33,731 nt of DNA from Brevundimonas sp. UBA5866 (GTDB lineage Bacteria; Pseudomonadota; Alphaproteobacteria; Caulobacterales; Caulobacteraceae), in NCBI RefSeq assembly GCF_002432125.1, contig NZ_DJFS01000006.1, positions 13,496 to 47,226 on the forward strand, written 5' to 3'. Of this stretch, positions 6,490 through 13,472 are shown piece after piece. Every line of letters begins with the position of its first letter. Position 1 is the first letter of the stretch. The position numbers and the translations under genes are program-made. The notes under the pieces were generated by a model, which did not search any database, had not been told where the DNA came from, and saw only the letters and a list, made by a program, of their open reading frames with translations.

Positions 6490-7935
6490 ATGACAGATAA
6501 GATGACCCCCAAGGCGGTAATCGACCGCCTCGAAACCCTCTACAATCAATCGGTGACCAACCTTCGCGATGCGGTGAAGGTGTTTCTGGAAACCGGCGAA
6601 CGTGCCGATGCCGAAGCGCGTGCCAACGGCCTGTTTTCCTATCCCCGCCTGACCGTCAGCTGGTATGGCGACAAGCCCCAGAACCTGGAAACACGTGCCT
6701 TTGGCCGTCTTTCGCGTCCGGGCACCTATACGACCACGATCACGCGTCCCGACCTGTTCCGTAACTATCTGCTGGAACAGCTGACCCTGCTTTCGGACGA
6801 ATATGACGCCACCTTCGAGGTTGGTCCGTCGGATCAGGAAATCCCGTTCCCCTATGTTCTCGACGGTTCGGGCGTGGTGCTGGACAGCTCCATGACCGCT
6901 GCCATCGCCCGCTGGTTCCCGACCACGGATCTGGCCCATATCGGCGACGAGATTTCCGACGGTCTGTTCGATCCGGATATGGATTTCCCGCTGGCCCAGT
7001 TCGATGGTCTGCGTACGGACTTTTCGCTGGCCCGTCTGCGCCACTACACCGGCACGCCGGTCGAGGCGGTGCAGTCGTACATCCTGTTCACCAACTACAA
7101 CCGCTATGTGGACGAGTTCGTCCGCTGGGCGGCAGCCGAGCTGCAGAAGCCGGACAGCCCCTATGAAAGCCTGACCTGCTCGGGCGGCGTGGTCGTGACC
7201 AAGGACACCCCGAACCCCGAAGCGGCGGTGATGGACTCGGCCTGGCGCAAGCACCAGATGCCGGCCTATCACCTGACCCGCGCCGACGGTCAGGGCATCA
7301 CCCTGGTGAACATCGGCGTCGGCCCGTCCAACGCCAAGACCATCTGTGACCACCTGGCCGTCATGCGTCCGCACGTCTGGATGATGATCGGTCACTGCGG
7401 CGGCCTGCGCGGCAGCCAGACCATCGGCGACTATGTGCTGGCCCACGCCTATCTGCGCGACGACCATGTGCTGGATGCCGTGCTTCCGGCGGACATCCCC
7501 GTGCCGTCGATCGCAGAGGTGCAACGCGCCCTGTACGACGCGACCAAGCAGGTCTCGGGCGCGCCGGGCGAAGAGGTGAAGAAGCGTCTTCGCACCGGCA
7601 CGGTCGTGACGACCGACGACCGTAACTGGGAGCTGCGCTATTCCAAGTCGGCGCTGCGCTTCAACCAGAGCCGCGCCGTAGCGATCGACATGGAAAGCGC
7701 CACCATCGCGGCCCAGGGCTATCGCTTCCGCGTGCCCTACGGCACGCTGCTGTGCGTTTCGGACAAGCCGCTGCACGGCGAGATCAAGCTGCCGGGTCAG
7801 GCCAACCGCTTTTATGAGGGTGCGATTTCCGAGCACCTGCAGATCGGTATCCAGGCCGTGGACCTGCTGCGGGCCGAGGGCGCTGCCCTTCACTCGCGCA
7901 AGCTTCGCGCCTTCGATGAGCCGCCGTTCCGCTGA
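6490..7935 (+). CDS. amn: AMP nucleosidase
   Basis: A 481-residue AMP nucleosidase, which splits AMP into adenine and ribose 5-phosphate; E. coli Amn is 484 residues. The N-terminal AMP-nucleosidase domain (about 1-170) is followed by a purine-nucleoside-phosphorylase-like catalytic domain. That domain shows INIGVGPSNAKT-like NIGVGPSNAKTICDHL, MIGHCGGLRGSQTIGDYV and the nucleobase-site AIDMESATIAAQGY. An open frame reaches back to 6376 but would begin inside the tRNA. The ATG at 6490 has GAGG nine bases before it and matches the family N-terminus. Confidence 0.96.
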   Translation: MTDKMTPKAVIDRLETLYNQSVTNLRDAVKVFLETGERADAEARANGLFSYPRLTVSWYGDKPQNLETRAFGRLSRPGTYTTTITRPDLFRNYLLEQLTLLSDEYDATFEVGPSDQEIPFPYVLDGSGVVLDSSMTAAIARWFPTTDLAHIGDEISDGLFDPDMDFPLAQFDGLRTDFSLARLRHYTGTPVEAVQSYILFTNYNRYVDEFVRWAAAELQKPDSPYESLTCSGGVVVTKDTPNPEAAVMDSAWRKHQMPAYHLTRADGQGITLVNIGVGPSNAKTICDHLAVMRPHVWMMIGHCGGLRGSQTIGDYVLAHAYLRDDHVLDAVLPADIPVPSIAEVQRALYDATKQVSGAPGEEVKKRLRTGTVVTTDDRNWELRYSKSALRFNQSRAVAIDMESATIAAQGYRFRVPYGTLLCVSDKPLHGEIKLPGQANRFYEGAISEHLQIGIQAVDLLRAEGAALHSRKLRAFDEPPFR

Positions 7936-7962
7936 TTGCGGGCTTTGGCTTCAAGGCATCCG

Positions 7963-7989
7963 GGCCGCTCCGTAAGGGGCGGCCTTTTT
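7963..7989 (+). terminator. Intrinsic terminator after amn
   Basis: Nine-bp stem GGCCGCTCC (7963-7971) and GGGGCGGCC (7976-7984), with one T-G pair and a GTAA loop, followed by TTTTT (7985-7989). Confidence 0.88.
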
Positions 7990-8024
7990 GCTATGTGTTT
8001 GCTTTGATATCAGCGTTACAAAAA

Positions 8025-8045
8025 GTACTTTACAATATAAAGTAC
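8025..8045. promoter_or_regulatory. Perfect inverted repeat, candidate operator of the membrane-protein/winged-helix operon
   Basis: GTACTTTA (8025-8032), five bases, then TAAAGTAC (8038-8045): two perfect 8-bp arms in an AT-rich stretch 39 bases before the start of the downstream gene. -10-like hexamers (TACAAT 8031-8036, TATAAA 8037-8042) fall inside the repeat, so a bound protein would block transcription. The likely ligand is the winged-helix regulator encoded at 8712-9026; this link is inferred. Confidence 0.65.
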
Positions 8046-8083
8046 ATGAGAGATAAGAGGATCAACAGGAAGGAAACCGAAAC

Positions 8084-8710
8084 ATGTCCCAGGACCCCGT
8101 CGCCGATATCCAGGGTGATATCGCCTATATGAAATCACTGGCTGCAGAAGGGCGTGACGCGCCTGTGCTTGTCGGCCCGATCCTCGTCGCTGCGGGCCTG
8201 TGGTTCGGAGCCGCAACTGTTGGCCAGTGGCTGATTGCACTGGGCATGATCCCGCTCACCGGCTGGGGTGTGATGTGGATGTGGGTAGGCGCAGGTATCG
8301 GCTTTGCGGCCCTGCTTTATGTTCTTATCCGCCGCATCGACGCCGCGGCAGGAAGCAGGACCAAGGACAACACGGCCATCGGCGCGGCGTGGTCCGCCTG
8401 CGGATACACCATCTTCGGAATGTGGCTGGTTCTGATGGCGTTCTGTTTTTCGACGGGCAACTGGTCGCCGATGGCCCTGATGCCCTCCATCGTCATGATC
8501 GCCTATGGCGCGGCGTGGTTCATCGCGGGGCAGGTGGCAGGGCGCGGTTGGATGCTGTTGACCGGTCTGGTGAGTTTCTTGGGCGCGGCGGCATTGGCGT
8601 GGTTTGCCTTTACCCACTGGACCTATGCCATCTATCTGGTTCTGATGGTGTTGGTGGCGCTGGCACCGGGTCTGCATCTGATGAAGCTGGCCGCCCGCAC
8701 GAGGCACTGA
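8084..8710 (+). CDS. Multi-pass membrane protein of unknown function, paired with a winged-helix regulator
   Basis: A 208-residue protein with a short soluble N-terminus (QDPVADIQGDIAYMKSLAAEG) and six or so hydrophobic segments, including VLVGPILVAAGLWFGAATVG, MWMWVGAGIGFAALLYVLI, GMWLVLMAFCF and YLVLMVLVALAPGLHLM. No catalytic motif is recognised. AGGAAGGAA before the ATG is a strong ribosome binding site. The stop lies one base before the start of the winged-helix gene, so the two are one operon. A perfect palindrome overlies the putative promoter. The regulator probably controls this membrane protein; what signal it follows cannot be read from the sequence. Confidence 0.85.
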   Translation: MSQDPVADIQGDIAYMKSLAAEGRDAPVLVGPILVAAGLWFGAATVGQWLIALGMIPLTGWGVMWMWVGAGIGFAALLYVLIRRIDAAAGSRTKDNTAIGAAWSACGYTIFGMWLVLMAFCFSTGNWSPMALMPSIVMIAYGAAWFIAGQVAGRGWMLLTGLVSFLGAAALAWFAFTHWTYAIYLVLMVLVALAPGLHLMKLAARTRH

Positions 8711-8711
8711 G

Positions 8712-9026
8712 ATGTCTGAAACCCAGAACAGTGCCTTTGACATCAACCGTATTGACGAGGTCATCCACGGTCGTATCCGATTGGGCATCATGGCCTATCT
8801 GTCGGGTGCCGAAACGGCCGAGTTCGGTGAGTTGAAGGCCCGCCTTGGTACGACGGACGGCAATCTCTCGGTCCATCTGCGCAAGCTGGAGGAGGCCGGT
8901 TTCGTCGAGGTCGAAAAGACTTTCCAGGGGCGCAAGCCCCTGACCCGCGCCAAGCTCAGCGCGCAGGGGCGAGAGGCTTTTATCGTCTACCTGGACCAGA
9001 TTTCCGCCTTGGTGGCCCAACGCTAG
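8712..9026 (+). CDS. Winged-helix transcriptional regulator (HTH_34/MarR-ArsR-like)
   Basis: A 104-residue winged-helix DNA-binding protein. The motif order IHGRIRLGIMAYLSGAE, FGELKARLGTTDGNLSVHLRKLEEAGFVEV (helix-turn-helix) and KTFQGRKPLTRAKLSAQG (wing) fits the small single-domain family annotated as winged helix DNA-binding domain-containing (HTH_34). There is no cysteine metal site as in classical ArsR sensors. It starts one base after the membrane protein gene and is presumably co-transcribed with it from the promoter carrying the GTACTTTA palindrome. Confidence 0.9.
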   Translation: MSETQNSAFDINRIDEVIHGRIRLGIMAYLSGAETAEFGELKARLGTTDGNLSVHLRKLEEAGFVEVEKTFQGRKPLTRAKLSAQGREAFIVYLDQISALVAQR

Positions 9027-9063
9027 GTGGAAAGGCCGCATAATCAGGATATGGAAGGCGGTC

Positions 9064-9840
9064 ATGAGCGACCGCCTTCTTTCATTTGAAGCTATCGAGA
9101 ACTTCCGCGACTTCGGCGGCTATGCCAGCCCGCACGGGGTTGTGCGACGCGGGCTGCTGTTCCGTTCGGGGCAACTGTCGCGCTCGACCCATTCGGATCT
9201 GGAGCGGTTGGACAAGTTGGGCTTGGGGCATGTGGTTGACCTGCGACGCTCCAGCGAGCGGATCAAACAGCCCGACCGCCTGCCTGCCGGATGGACGGGA
9301 CAAACCCTGTCCACCGATCTGGGCGGCGACGGAGAGGCACCGCACATACAGTTCCTGCGGACACAGGAACTGACCGAGGATTCCGGTCGGCGCTATATGG
9401 GCCAGACCTATGAGCGTATGCCCTTTGATCCGGCGCATGTGGCCCTGTTCAGCGACTATTTCAAAGCCTTGGTCCGGGGGGATGCCGCCGTGCTGATCCA
9501 TTGCGCGGCGGGCAAGGATCGCACCGGCCTGCTGGCGGCGCTGACGCACGGACTGCTGGGCGTATCGGCAGACGACATCATGGAAGACTATCTGGCGACC
9601 AACCGTGCCGTTGATCTGGCCGGTCGCGCAGGCGAGTTTGCCGCCGCGCTGGAACGCTGGACCGGCAAGCCGGTGGCGCATGGGGCGGTGGTCGCCTTTT
9701 TGGGCGTAGAGGCGGATTATCTCCACCGTGCCCGACAGGCAATCATCGACCGTTGCGGCAGTCTGGAGTCCTATATGCAGGCGGTGCTGGGCATTTCACC
9801 TGCGCAGCGTGCGGCCATCATCGAGCGGCTGGTTGACTGA
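9064..9840 (+). CDS. Tyrosine/serine protein phosphatase family protein
   Basis: A 258-residue member of the Y_phosphatase3 group of dual-specificity phosphatases. The N-terminal ENFRDFGGY block, the LFRSGQLS and VVDLRRSSER segments and the P-loop HCAAGKDRTGLLAAL (HCxxGKDRTG, about residues 146-160) with catalytic Cys and Arg are all intact. The natural substrate in bacteria may be a phosphoprotein or a phosphoinositide and cannot be decided here. It ends two bases before the pabB start, so the two are likely co-transcribed. Confidence 0.92.
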   Translation: MSDRLLSFEAIENFRDFGGYASPHGVVRRGLLFRSGQLSRSTHSDLERLDKLGLGHVVDLRRSSERIKQPDRLPAGWTGQTLSTDLGGDGEAPHIQFLRTQELTEDSGRRYMGQTYERMPFDPAHVALFSDYFKALVRGDAAVLIHCAAGKDRTGLLAALTHGLLGVSADDIMEDYLATNRAVDLAGRAGEFAAALERWTGKPVAHGAVVAFLGVEADYLHRARQAIIDRCGSLESYMQAVLGISPAQRAAIIERLVD

Positions 9841-9842
9841 TC

Positions 9843-11174
9843 ATGGCAGTGGTCAAGCGGTCTGTGGCGTGGGTTGATCCCCTGTCGGTGGCAAACGGGC
9901 TGAGGTCGCGCCCGCATGCCCTGGCGTTGATCGCGGGGGCCAATGCGCCCCTGCGGCATGGCGGGCGTTGGTCATTCGTGGCCGCCGAGGCCGATCTGGA
10001 ACACGTCACGGATCAGTCCCCCGCCCAGGGGCTGTTCGATGTGCTGCGGCATGGAGACTGGGATCAGGCCCCCTGTGTCGGGCTGGTGTCCTATGATGCG
10101 GGGGCGCGGGTGGCGACGGGGCCGCGCGCGCATGTATGGCCCGACCTGATGCTGGCCCGCTATCCGGCGTGGCTGGCTTTCGACCATCTGGAACAAAGGC
10201 TGTGGGCGTGCGGATGGGGGGGGGGCGACGATGCCGCCCGCGGTCACAGCCTGCGGGCGGAGGCGTGGCTGGCATGTGCAGACGCGCCCGAAATGCCTGC
10301 ACCGCCCTCGGACGATTTCAATGCCGAGGCTGCACAAGAAGACTACTGCCGCGCGGTGGCCGATGTGGTGCGCCGGATCGGCGAGGGCGAACTGTTTCAG
10401 GCCAATGTCGCCCGCGCATGGTCCGGGCGGCTAAGGCCGGAAGCGGATCCGTTCGCTGTCTTTTTGCGCCTGTCGTCACGCGGGGCGGCCTATGGGGCGT
10501 GGTGGCGCATGGGCGGGCGGGCCTTGGTGTCGAACTCGCCCGAGCTGTTCCTGATGTTCGATGCGACGACCCGCAGGCTCGAGGCACGCCCGATCAAGGG
10601 CACCCGTCCGCGCCATAGCGACCCTGTGGCTGACCGTCAGGCGGCACAGGAACTGCTGGCCAGCGAGAAGGACCGCGCCGAGAACCTGATGATCGTCGAT
10701 CTGATGCGAAACGATCTGGCGCGCGTGGCCCAGATCGGATCGGTGGCCGTGGACGAGCTGTGGGGGTTGGAACAGCACGCCACGGTGCATCACCTCACAT
10801 CGGTCGTCAGCGCCACGGCCCGTCAGGGTACGGGCTGGGCCGATGTGCTGGATGCCACCTTCCCGCCGGGCTCGATCACAGGGGCACCGAAAAATCAGGC
10901 GATGAAGGTGATTGCCGCGCTGGAACCGCCAAGGGGCGCGTGGTGCGGCACGCTGTTCGCGCGCGGTTTTGCCGATGGGGCGCTGACGATGGCCTCGGTC
11001 CTGATCCGCACGGCCTTTTTCGAGCGTTCGGAACAGGGCTGGCGGTGGCGCGCATTGGCGGGGGCGGGGATCACCGCCGGCAGCGATCCCCATGCCGAGC
11101 TGGAAGAAACCGGAGCCAAGATATCGGCCCTGGCCGAAGCCCTAGCGGGTCGGACAGTCCGTACAGGTGACTGA
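9843..11174 (+). CDS. pabB: Aminodeoxychorismate synthase component I
   Basis: A 443-residue chorismate-binding enzyme that, with a glutaminase subunit, makes 4-amino-4-deoxychorismate for folate synthesis. The C-terminal chorismate-binding domain shows GELFQANVARAWSGRL, ARPIKGTRPRHSD, NLMIVDLMRNDLARV, VHHLTSVVSATARQG and the FPPGSITGAPKNQAM motif. The PIKGT motif indicates PabB rather than TrpE, which has a different pattern here. No pabA or pabC gene is adjacent. A run of ten G (10216-10225) lies in frame within the less conserved N-terminal half. The last 33 bases overlap the convergent TadE-like gene. Confidence 0.92.
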   Translation: MAVVKRSVAWVDPLSVANGLRSRPHALALIAGANAPLRHGGRWSFVAAEADLEHVTDQSPAQGLFDVLRHGDWDQAPCVGLVSYDAGARVATGPRAHVWPDLMLARYPAWLAFDHLEQRLWACGWGGGDDAARGHSLRAEAWLACADAPEMPAPPSDDFNAEAAQEDYCRAVADVVRRIGEGELFQANVARAWSGRLRPEADPFAVFLRLSSRGAAYGAWWRMGGRALVSNSPELFLMFDATTRRLEARPIKGTRPRHSDPVADRQAAQELLASEKDRAENLMIVDLMRNDLARVAQIGSVAVDELWGLEQHATVHHLTSVVSATARQGTGWADVLDATFPPGSITGAPKNQAMKVIAALEPPRGAWCGTLFARGFADGALTMASVLIRTAFFERSEQGWRWRALAGAGITAGSDPHAELEETGAKISALAEALAGRTVRTGD

Positions 11175-11729
11175 GGCCACCTCACGCGGGCGCAGGTAAA
11201 AGACCCGGTGGAAGGTGGTGACGCCCGACAGGAAGTCCTTGAAACCCGGCACCACGATGTCGAACGGCGAGTCATAGCGATAGACGGTCTCGGCATAGAT
11301 CACGCTATCGGTCGGCTTTTCCAGCAGGCCATCGGGAACAGTCATCTGGGTGCCGGGGGTGTGCGGGGCCAGGGTGCTGCCATAGCTCCACATCACGATG
11401 TCGCGGTTGCGGGAGTCGCGCTGGATGCTGGTCACGCGGCCTTCCAGCGGGGTGCTGGAATAGGGTGCCATTATCAGACCGCCGACCGCGAAATAATCGG
11501 CCAGCTGTGCCCGGCTTACACTGCCGGACTGCGAGACGATGTCGGCCATCATCGATGCCGAGTGGTGGGCGCGGCGCTGGACCATAAAGGCCTGGGTGAA
11601 CTCGATCACGCACAGGTAGATGACCAGAAACAGCGGCAGCAGCAGGGCGAATTCCACGGCGGCGGCCCCATTCCGGTCGGTCCGGAAACGGCGCGCGAAA
11701 TGGCGGATCGTGGCGAGAGGATTGCGCAT
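11142..11729 (-). CDS. TadE-like minor pseudopilin
   Basis: A 195-residue TadE/TadG-like protein. The N-terminus is a class III prepilin leader with a processing site, FRTDRNG|AAAVEFALLLPLFLVIYL, followed by the hydrophobic helix that inserts it in the membrane; the rest should be periplasmic. Conserved Glu at +5 after the cut fits recognition by the prepilin peptidase CpaA. Two cysteines near the C-terminus (CTDC) could form a disulfide or bind a metal. It is coupled to the upstream TadE-like gene by a TGATG overlap and runs head to tail into the end of pabB with a 33-base convergent overlap. Confidence 0.88.
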   Translation of the reverse strand: MRNPLATIRHFARRFRTDRNGAAAVEFALLLPLFLVIYLCVIEFTQAFMVQRRAHHSASMMADIVSQSGSVSRAQLADYFAVGGLIMAPYSSTPLEGRVTSIQRDSRNRDIVMWSYGSTLAPHTPGTQMTVPDGLLEKPTDSVIYAETVYRYDSPFDIVVPGFKDFLSGVTTFHRVFYLRPREVASVTCTDCPTR

Positions 11730-12259
11730 CAGAAGGGCTCGTTCCGGAAGGCCGTGGCGGCATGCAGCAGGGTGTCGCCATTGTTCAGCCGCGTCATGGC
11801 ATGGCCGAGGAAGGGCGTCACAACGGGCTGGCGGTACCAGACCCGCATCAGCATGAAGCTGCGCGCCTCGCCGATGTTGAACTTCAGCTTGTTGGGGTCG
11901 AAATCACCCTGGTCGATCGGATTGGTGATGCCGGGATTCGAAAACGAGGCCACGGGTTGCAGATCGATCTGGATGCGGTTCAGACAGGCCTTTTCAAACA
12001 CCGTCATGCGCTCGCAGATCTCTTCTTTGAATTCGTCTGCGGTCGCATTGCGCGATACCTGGCCGGTGCGGACCAGACGGCCGCTCTGGGAGACGGCGTT
12101 TTCCAGAAGGGCGCTGACCGTCAAAATCAGGGCGACTTCGAAAATTCCAAGCAGAAGTGCAAAAAAGGGTAAAGCAACCAGCGCGAATTCTACGGCGGTT
12201 GCACCTTTGCGTTGTGCGCGCCGTGCTTTCGCTGCCTTGATGATGCGAGAGAATAGCAC
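11729..12259 (-). CDS. TadE-like minor pseudopilin
   Basis: A 176-residue TadE-family protein with the processing site KARRAQRKG|ATAVEFALVALPFFALLLG and one membrane helix. These proteins are thought to be minor pilins that prime or stabilise Flp pilus fibres. The start is GTG (12257-12259). It is first in a two-gene leftward operon that diverges from pilA across a 306-base control region. It is clearly a paralogue of the next gene, but with a different periplasmic part. Gene symbols in Caulobacter differ between strains, so none is given. Confidence 0.88.
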   Translation of the reverse strand: MLFSRIIKAAKARRAQRKGATAVEFALVALPFFALLLGIFEVALILTVSALLENAVSQSGRLVRTGQVSRNATADEFKEEICERMTVFEKACLNRIQIDLQPVASFSNPGITNPIDQGDFDPNKLKFNIGEARSFMLMRVWYRQPVVTPFLGHAMTRLNNGDTLLHAATAFRNEPF

Positions 12260-12440
12260 CTATTTTTCCCCGTTATTTCAATTCCTTAGGCGCAAACAAA
12301 CTGTCCGGAGTTTTGTTCTGAAAGCTCAAGCTAGAATATAAACGTAAAGCAATCGCTGAAGGTATAAATCACCATTCTACGGGCAATGTCCGAAATTTAT
12401 CACTTGGTAACTATCATTTTCGCGCTCGTGGTGTCAGAAC

Positions 12441-12455
12441 TTTACTCACGTTTAA
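12441..12455 (+). promoter_or_regulatory. CtrA-like box upstream of pilA
   Basis: TTTA, seven bases, TTAA (followed by G): one mismatch from the CtrA consensus TTAA-N7-TTAA. It lies 111 bases before the pilA start. CtrA activates pilA in Caulobacter crescentus, which supports but does not prove the reading. Confidence 0.5.
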
Positions 12456-12484
12456 GGGATCACAGTCACATTTGCGTGGCAAAC

Positions 12485-12506
12485 GGCCATTTTTGAACAT
12501 ATGGCC
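12485..12506. promoter_or_regulatory. Inverted repeat in the pilA promoter region
   Basis: GGCCAT (12485-12490), ten bases, ATGGCC (12501-12506): perfect 6-bp arms 60 bases before the pilA start. It could be a protein-binding site near the transcription start. Confidence 0.35.
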
Positions 12507-12514
12507 AGCGACTA

Positions 12515-12541
12515 CGGGAGAGCTCGATGTGGTTCCTCCCG
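12515..12541 (+). promoter_or_regulatory. Possible hairpin in the pilA leader
   Basis: CGGGAG (12515-12520) and CTCCCG (12536-12541) are complementary across a 15-base loop, just before the SD-like GAGAGG of pilA. If transcribed, it could stabilise the pilin mRNA, which must be abundant. Confidence 0.35.
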
Positions 12542-12565
12542 AAACAAACCGAGAGAGGACTACAC

Positions 12566-12739
12566 ATGCGTAACCTGCTGAACCGCTTTGCCAAAGACGA
12601 GTCGGGCGCAACCGCTATCGAATACGGCCTGATCGCTGCCCTGATCGCCGTTGTGATCATCGCTGCCCTGGCTGCCGTCGGTGGCCAACTGAAGACCAAG
12701 TTTGAAGCCGTCGAAACCGGCCTCAAAGAAGGCAAGTAA
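12566..12739 (+). CDS. pilA: Flp/Tad major pilin
   Basis: A 57-residue Flp-family pilin, the main subunit of the Tad pilus. The leader MRNLLNRFAKDESG is followed by the cut site G|ATAIEYGLIAALIAVVII, with the conserved Glu and Tyr of Flp pilins and a single hydrophobic helix; about 43 residues remain after processing. The open frame starts at 12527, but the ATG at 12566 has GAGAGGAC correctly placed and gives the 14-residue leader seen in Caulobacter PilA. It is followed by a strong terminator before cpaA, so pilin is probably made as a separate, more abundant transcript. Confidence 0.96.
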   Translation: MRNLLNRFAKDESGATAIEYGLIAALIAVVIIAALAAVGGQLKTKFEAVETGLKEGK

Positions 12740-12770
12740 GGCCTGACGGCTAACCGCCTCTAAAGCGGAA

Positions 12771-12800
12771 GGGCCGGAGCACAAAGCTCCGGCCCTTTTT
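12771..12800 (+). terminator. Strong intrinsic terminator after pilA
   Basis: Perfect 10-bp stem GGGCCGGAGC (12771-12780) and GCTCCGGCCC (12786-12795) with a five-base ACAAA loop, followed by TTTTT. It separates pilA from cpaA. Confidence 0.92.
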
Positions 12801-12805
12801 AGTTT

Positions 12806-12823
12806 AAGGTTGACTGCAACCTT
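12806..12823. promoter_or_regulatory. Inverted repeat before cpaA, next to a CtrA half site
   Basis: AAGGTTG (12806-12812), ACTG, CAACCTT (12817-12823): perfect 7-bp arms. A TTAACC (12827-12832) follows, which resembles a CtrA half site. The element lies in the 54 bases between the pilA terminator and cpaA, where a cpa promoter is expected. It has no T-run and is not a terminator. Confidence 0.4.
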
Positions 12824-12854
12824 GGCTTAACCAAATTATGGCACTTGCTGGGCC

Positions 12855-13361
12855 ATGTTCTATGCAATGAGCGCCCTGCTTTTCGTTTTCCCGGCCTTGG
12901 CAATTCTGGGTGGGGTTTACGACCTGACTACGATGAAGATTCCGAATTGGATCTCCATCGTTCTCGCAGTCGCATTCGTACCCGTGGCTTTGGTTCTACA
13001 ACTGCCTTGGCAGGACGTAGCGATTTCGCTGGGGTTGGGCTTTGCGGCCCTGGTCATCGGAATAGCGCTGTTTGCATTCCGCGTTTTGGGTGGGGGTGAC
13101 GCCAAACTTCTGTCGGCGTCCATTCTTTGGGTGGGGATGTCCGGCCTGTTGCCGTTCATCCTGACTACGGCATTGGCGGGGGGGGCTCTGTCCATATTCT
13201 TGCTTGTTGCCCGTAAGTGGGCCCCGGCCTTGCCGTGGGTACTGCCTGCATGGGCGCAACGTCTGATGGAACCCAAGGGGGATATTCCGTACGGTATCGC
13301 GATCGCGGCCGGTGCGGTCCTGTCCTTCCCTTATTCCCAGCTGTTGTTGAAGTTATCGTAA
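12855..13361 (+). CDS. cpaA: Prepilin peptidase CpaA (A24 family, TadV)
   Basis: A 168-residue aspartic prepilin peptidase that cleaves class III (Flp) prepilins at the membrane. The two catalytic aspartates are visible in YDLTTMKIPNW (residue about 23) and in GGGDAKLL (about 77). Several hydrophobic helices span the protein, and GDIPYGIAIAAGA near the end is typical. As usual for the Tad type, the N-terminal methylase domain of PilD is absent. No clear SD precedes the ATG. A tract of eight G (13178-13185) lies in frame. Likely substrates are PilA and the two TadE-like proteins. Confidence 0.94.
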   Translation: MFYAMSALLFVFPALAILGGVYDLTTMKIPNWISIVLAVAFVPVALVLQLPWQDVAISLGLGFAALVIGIALFAFRVLGGGDAKLLSASILWVGMSGLLPFILTTALAGGALSIFLLVARKWAPALPWVLPAWAQRLMEPKGDIPYGIAIAAGAVLSFPYSQLLLKLS

Positions 13362-13472
13362 CGAGTTTTGCAGTAACATCGTTTTGGTGTGCTGTTTGGT
13401 AAATAATATCTAAAAGCCTTTGGGTAGGGTTGGCGTGGATCTTTACTGCGTAATGCCTGCCGGAGAACGTCG

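Larger units (their letters stand above)
12260..12565. other. Divergent control region between the TadE-like operon and pilA
   Basis: A 306-base stretch with no convincing gene and clearly more AT-rich than its flanks. It must hold the promoters of both the leftward pseudopilin operon and pilA. Visible elements are a CtrA-like box (12441-12455), an inverted repeat GGCCAT/ATGGCC (12485-12506) and a possible leader hairpin (12515-12541). GCTAGAAT at about 12333 resembles a Caulobacter -10 element. Other structure was not recognised. Confidence 0.7.

Noticed and set aside
6478..7893. 471-codon minus-strand frame over amn
   Set aside because: Shadow of the amn gene: no domain, no ribosome binding site, biased composition.
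11208..12341. 377-codon plus-strand frame over the two TadE-like genes
   Set aside because: Both TadE-like genes have clear processing sites and a coupled start; the antisense frame has no family resemblance.
12471..12500. Possible sigma-54 promoter before pilA (TGGCA near 12477)
   Set aside because: No GC of a -12 TTGC element lies at the required ten-base distance from the GG.
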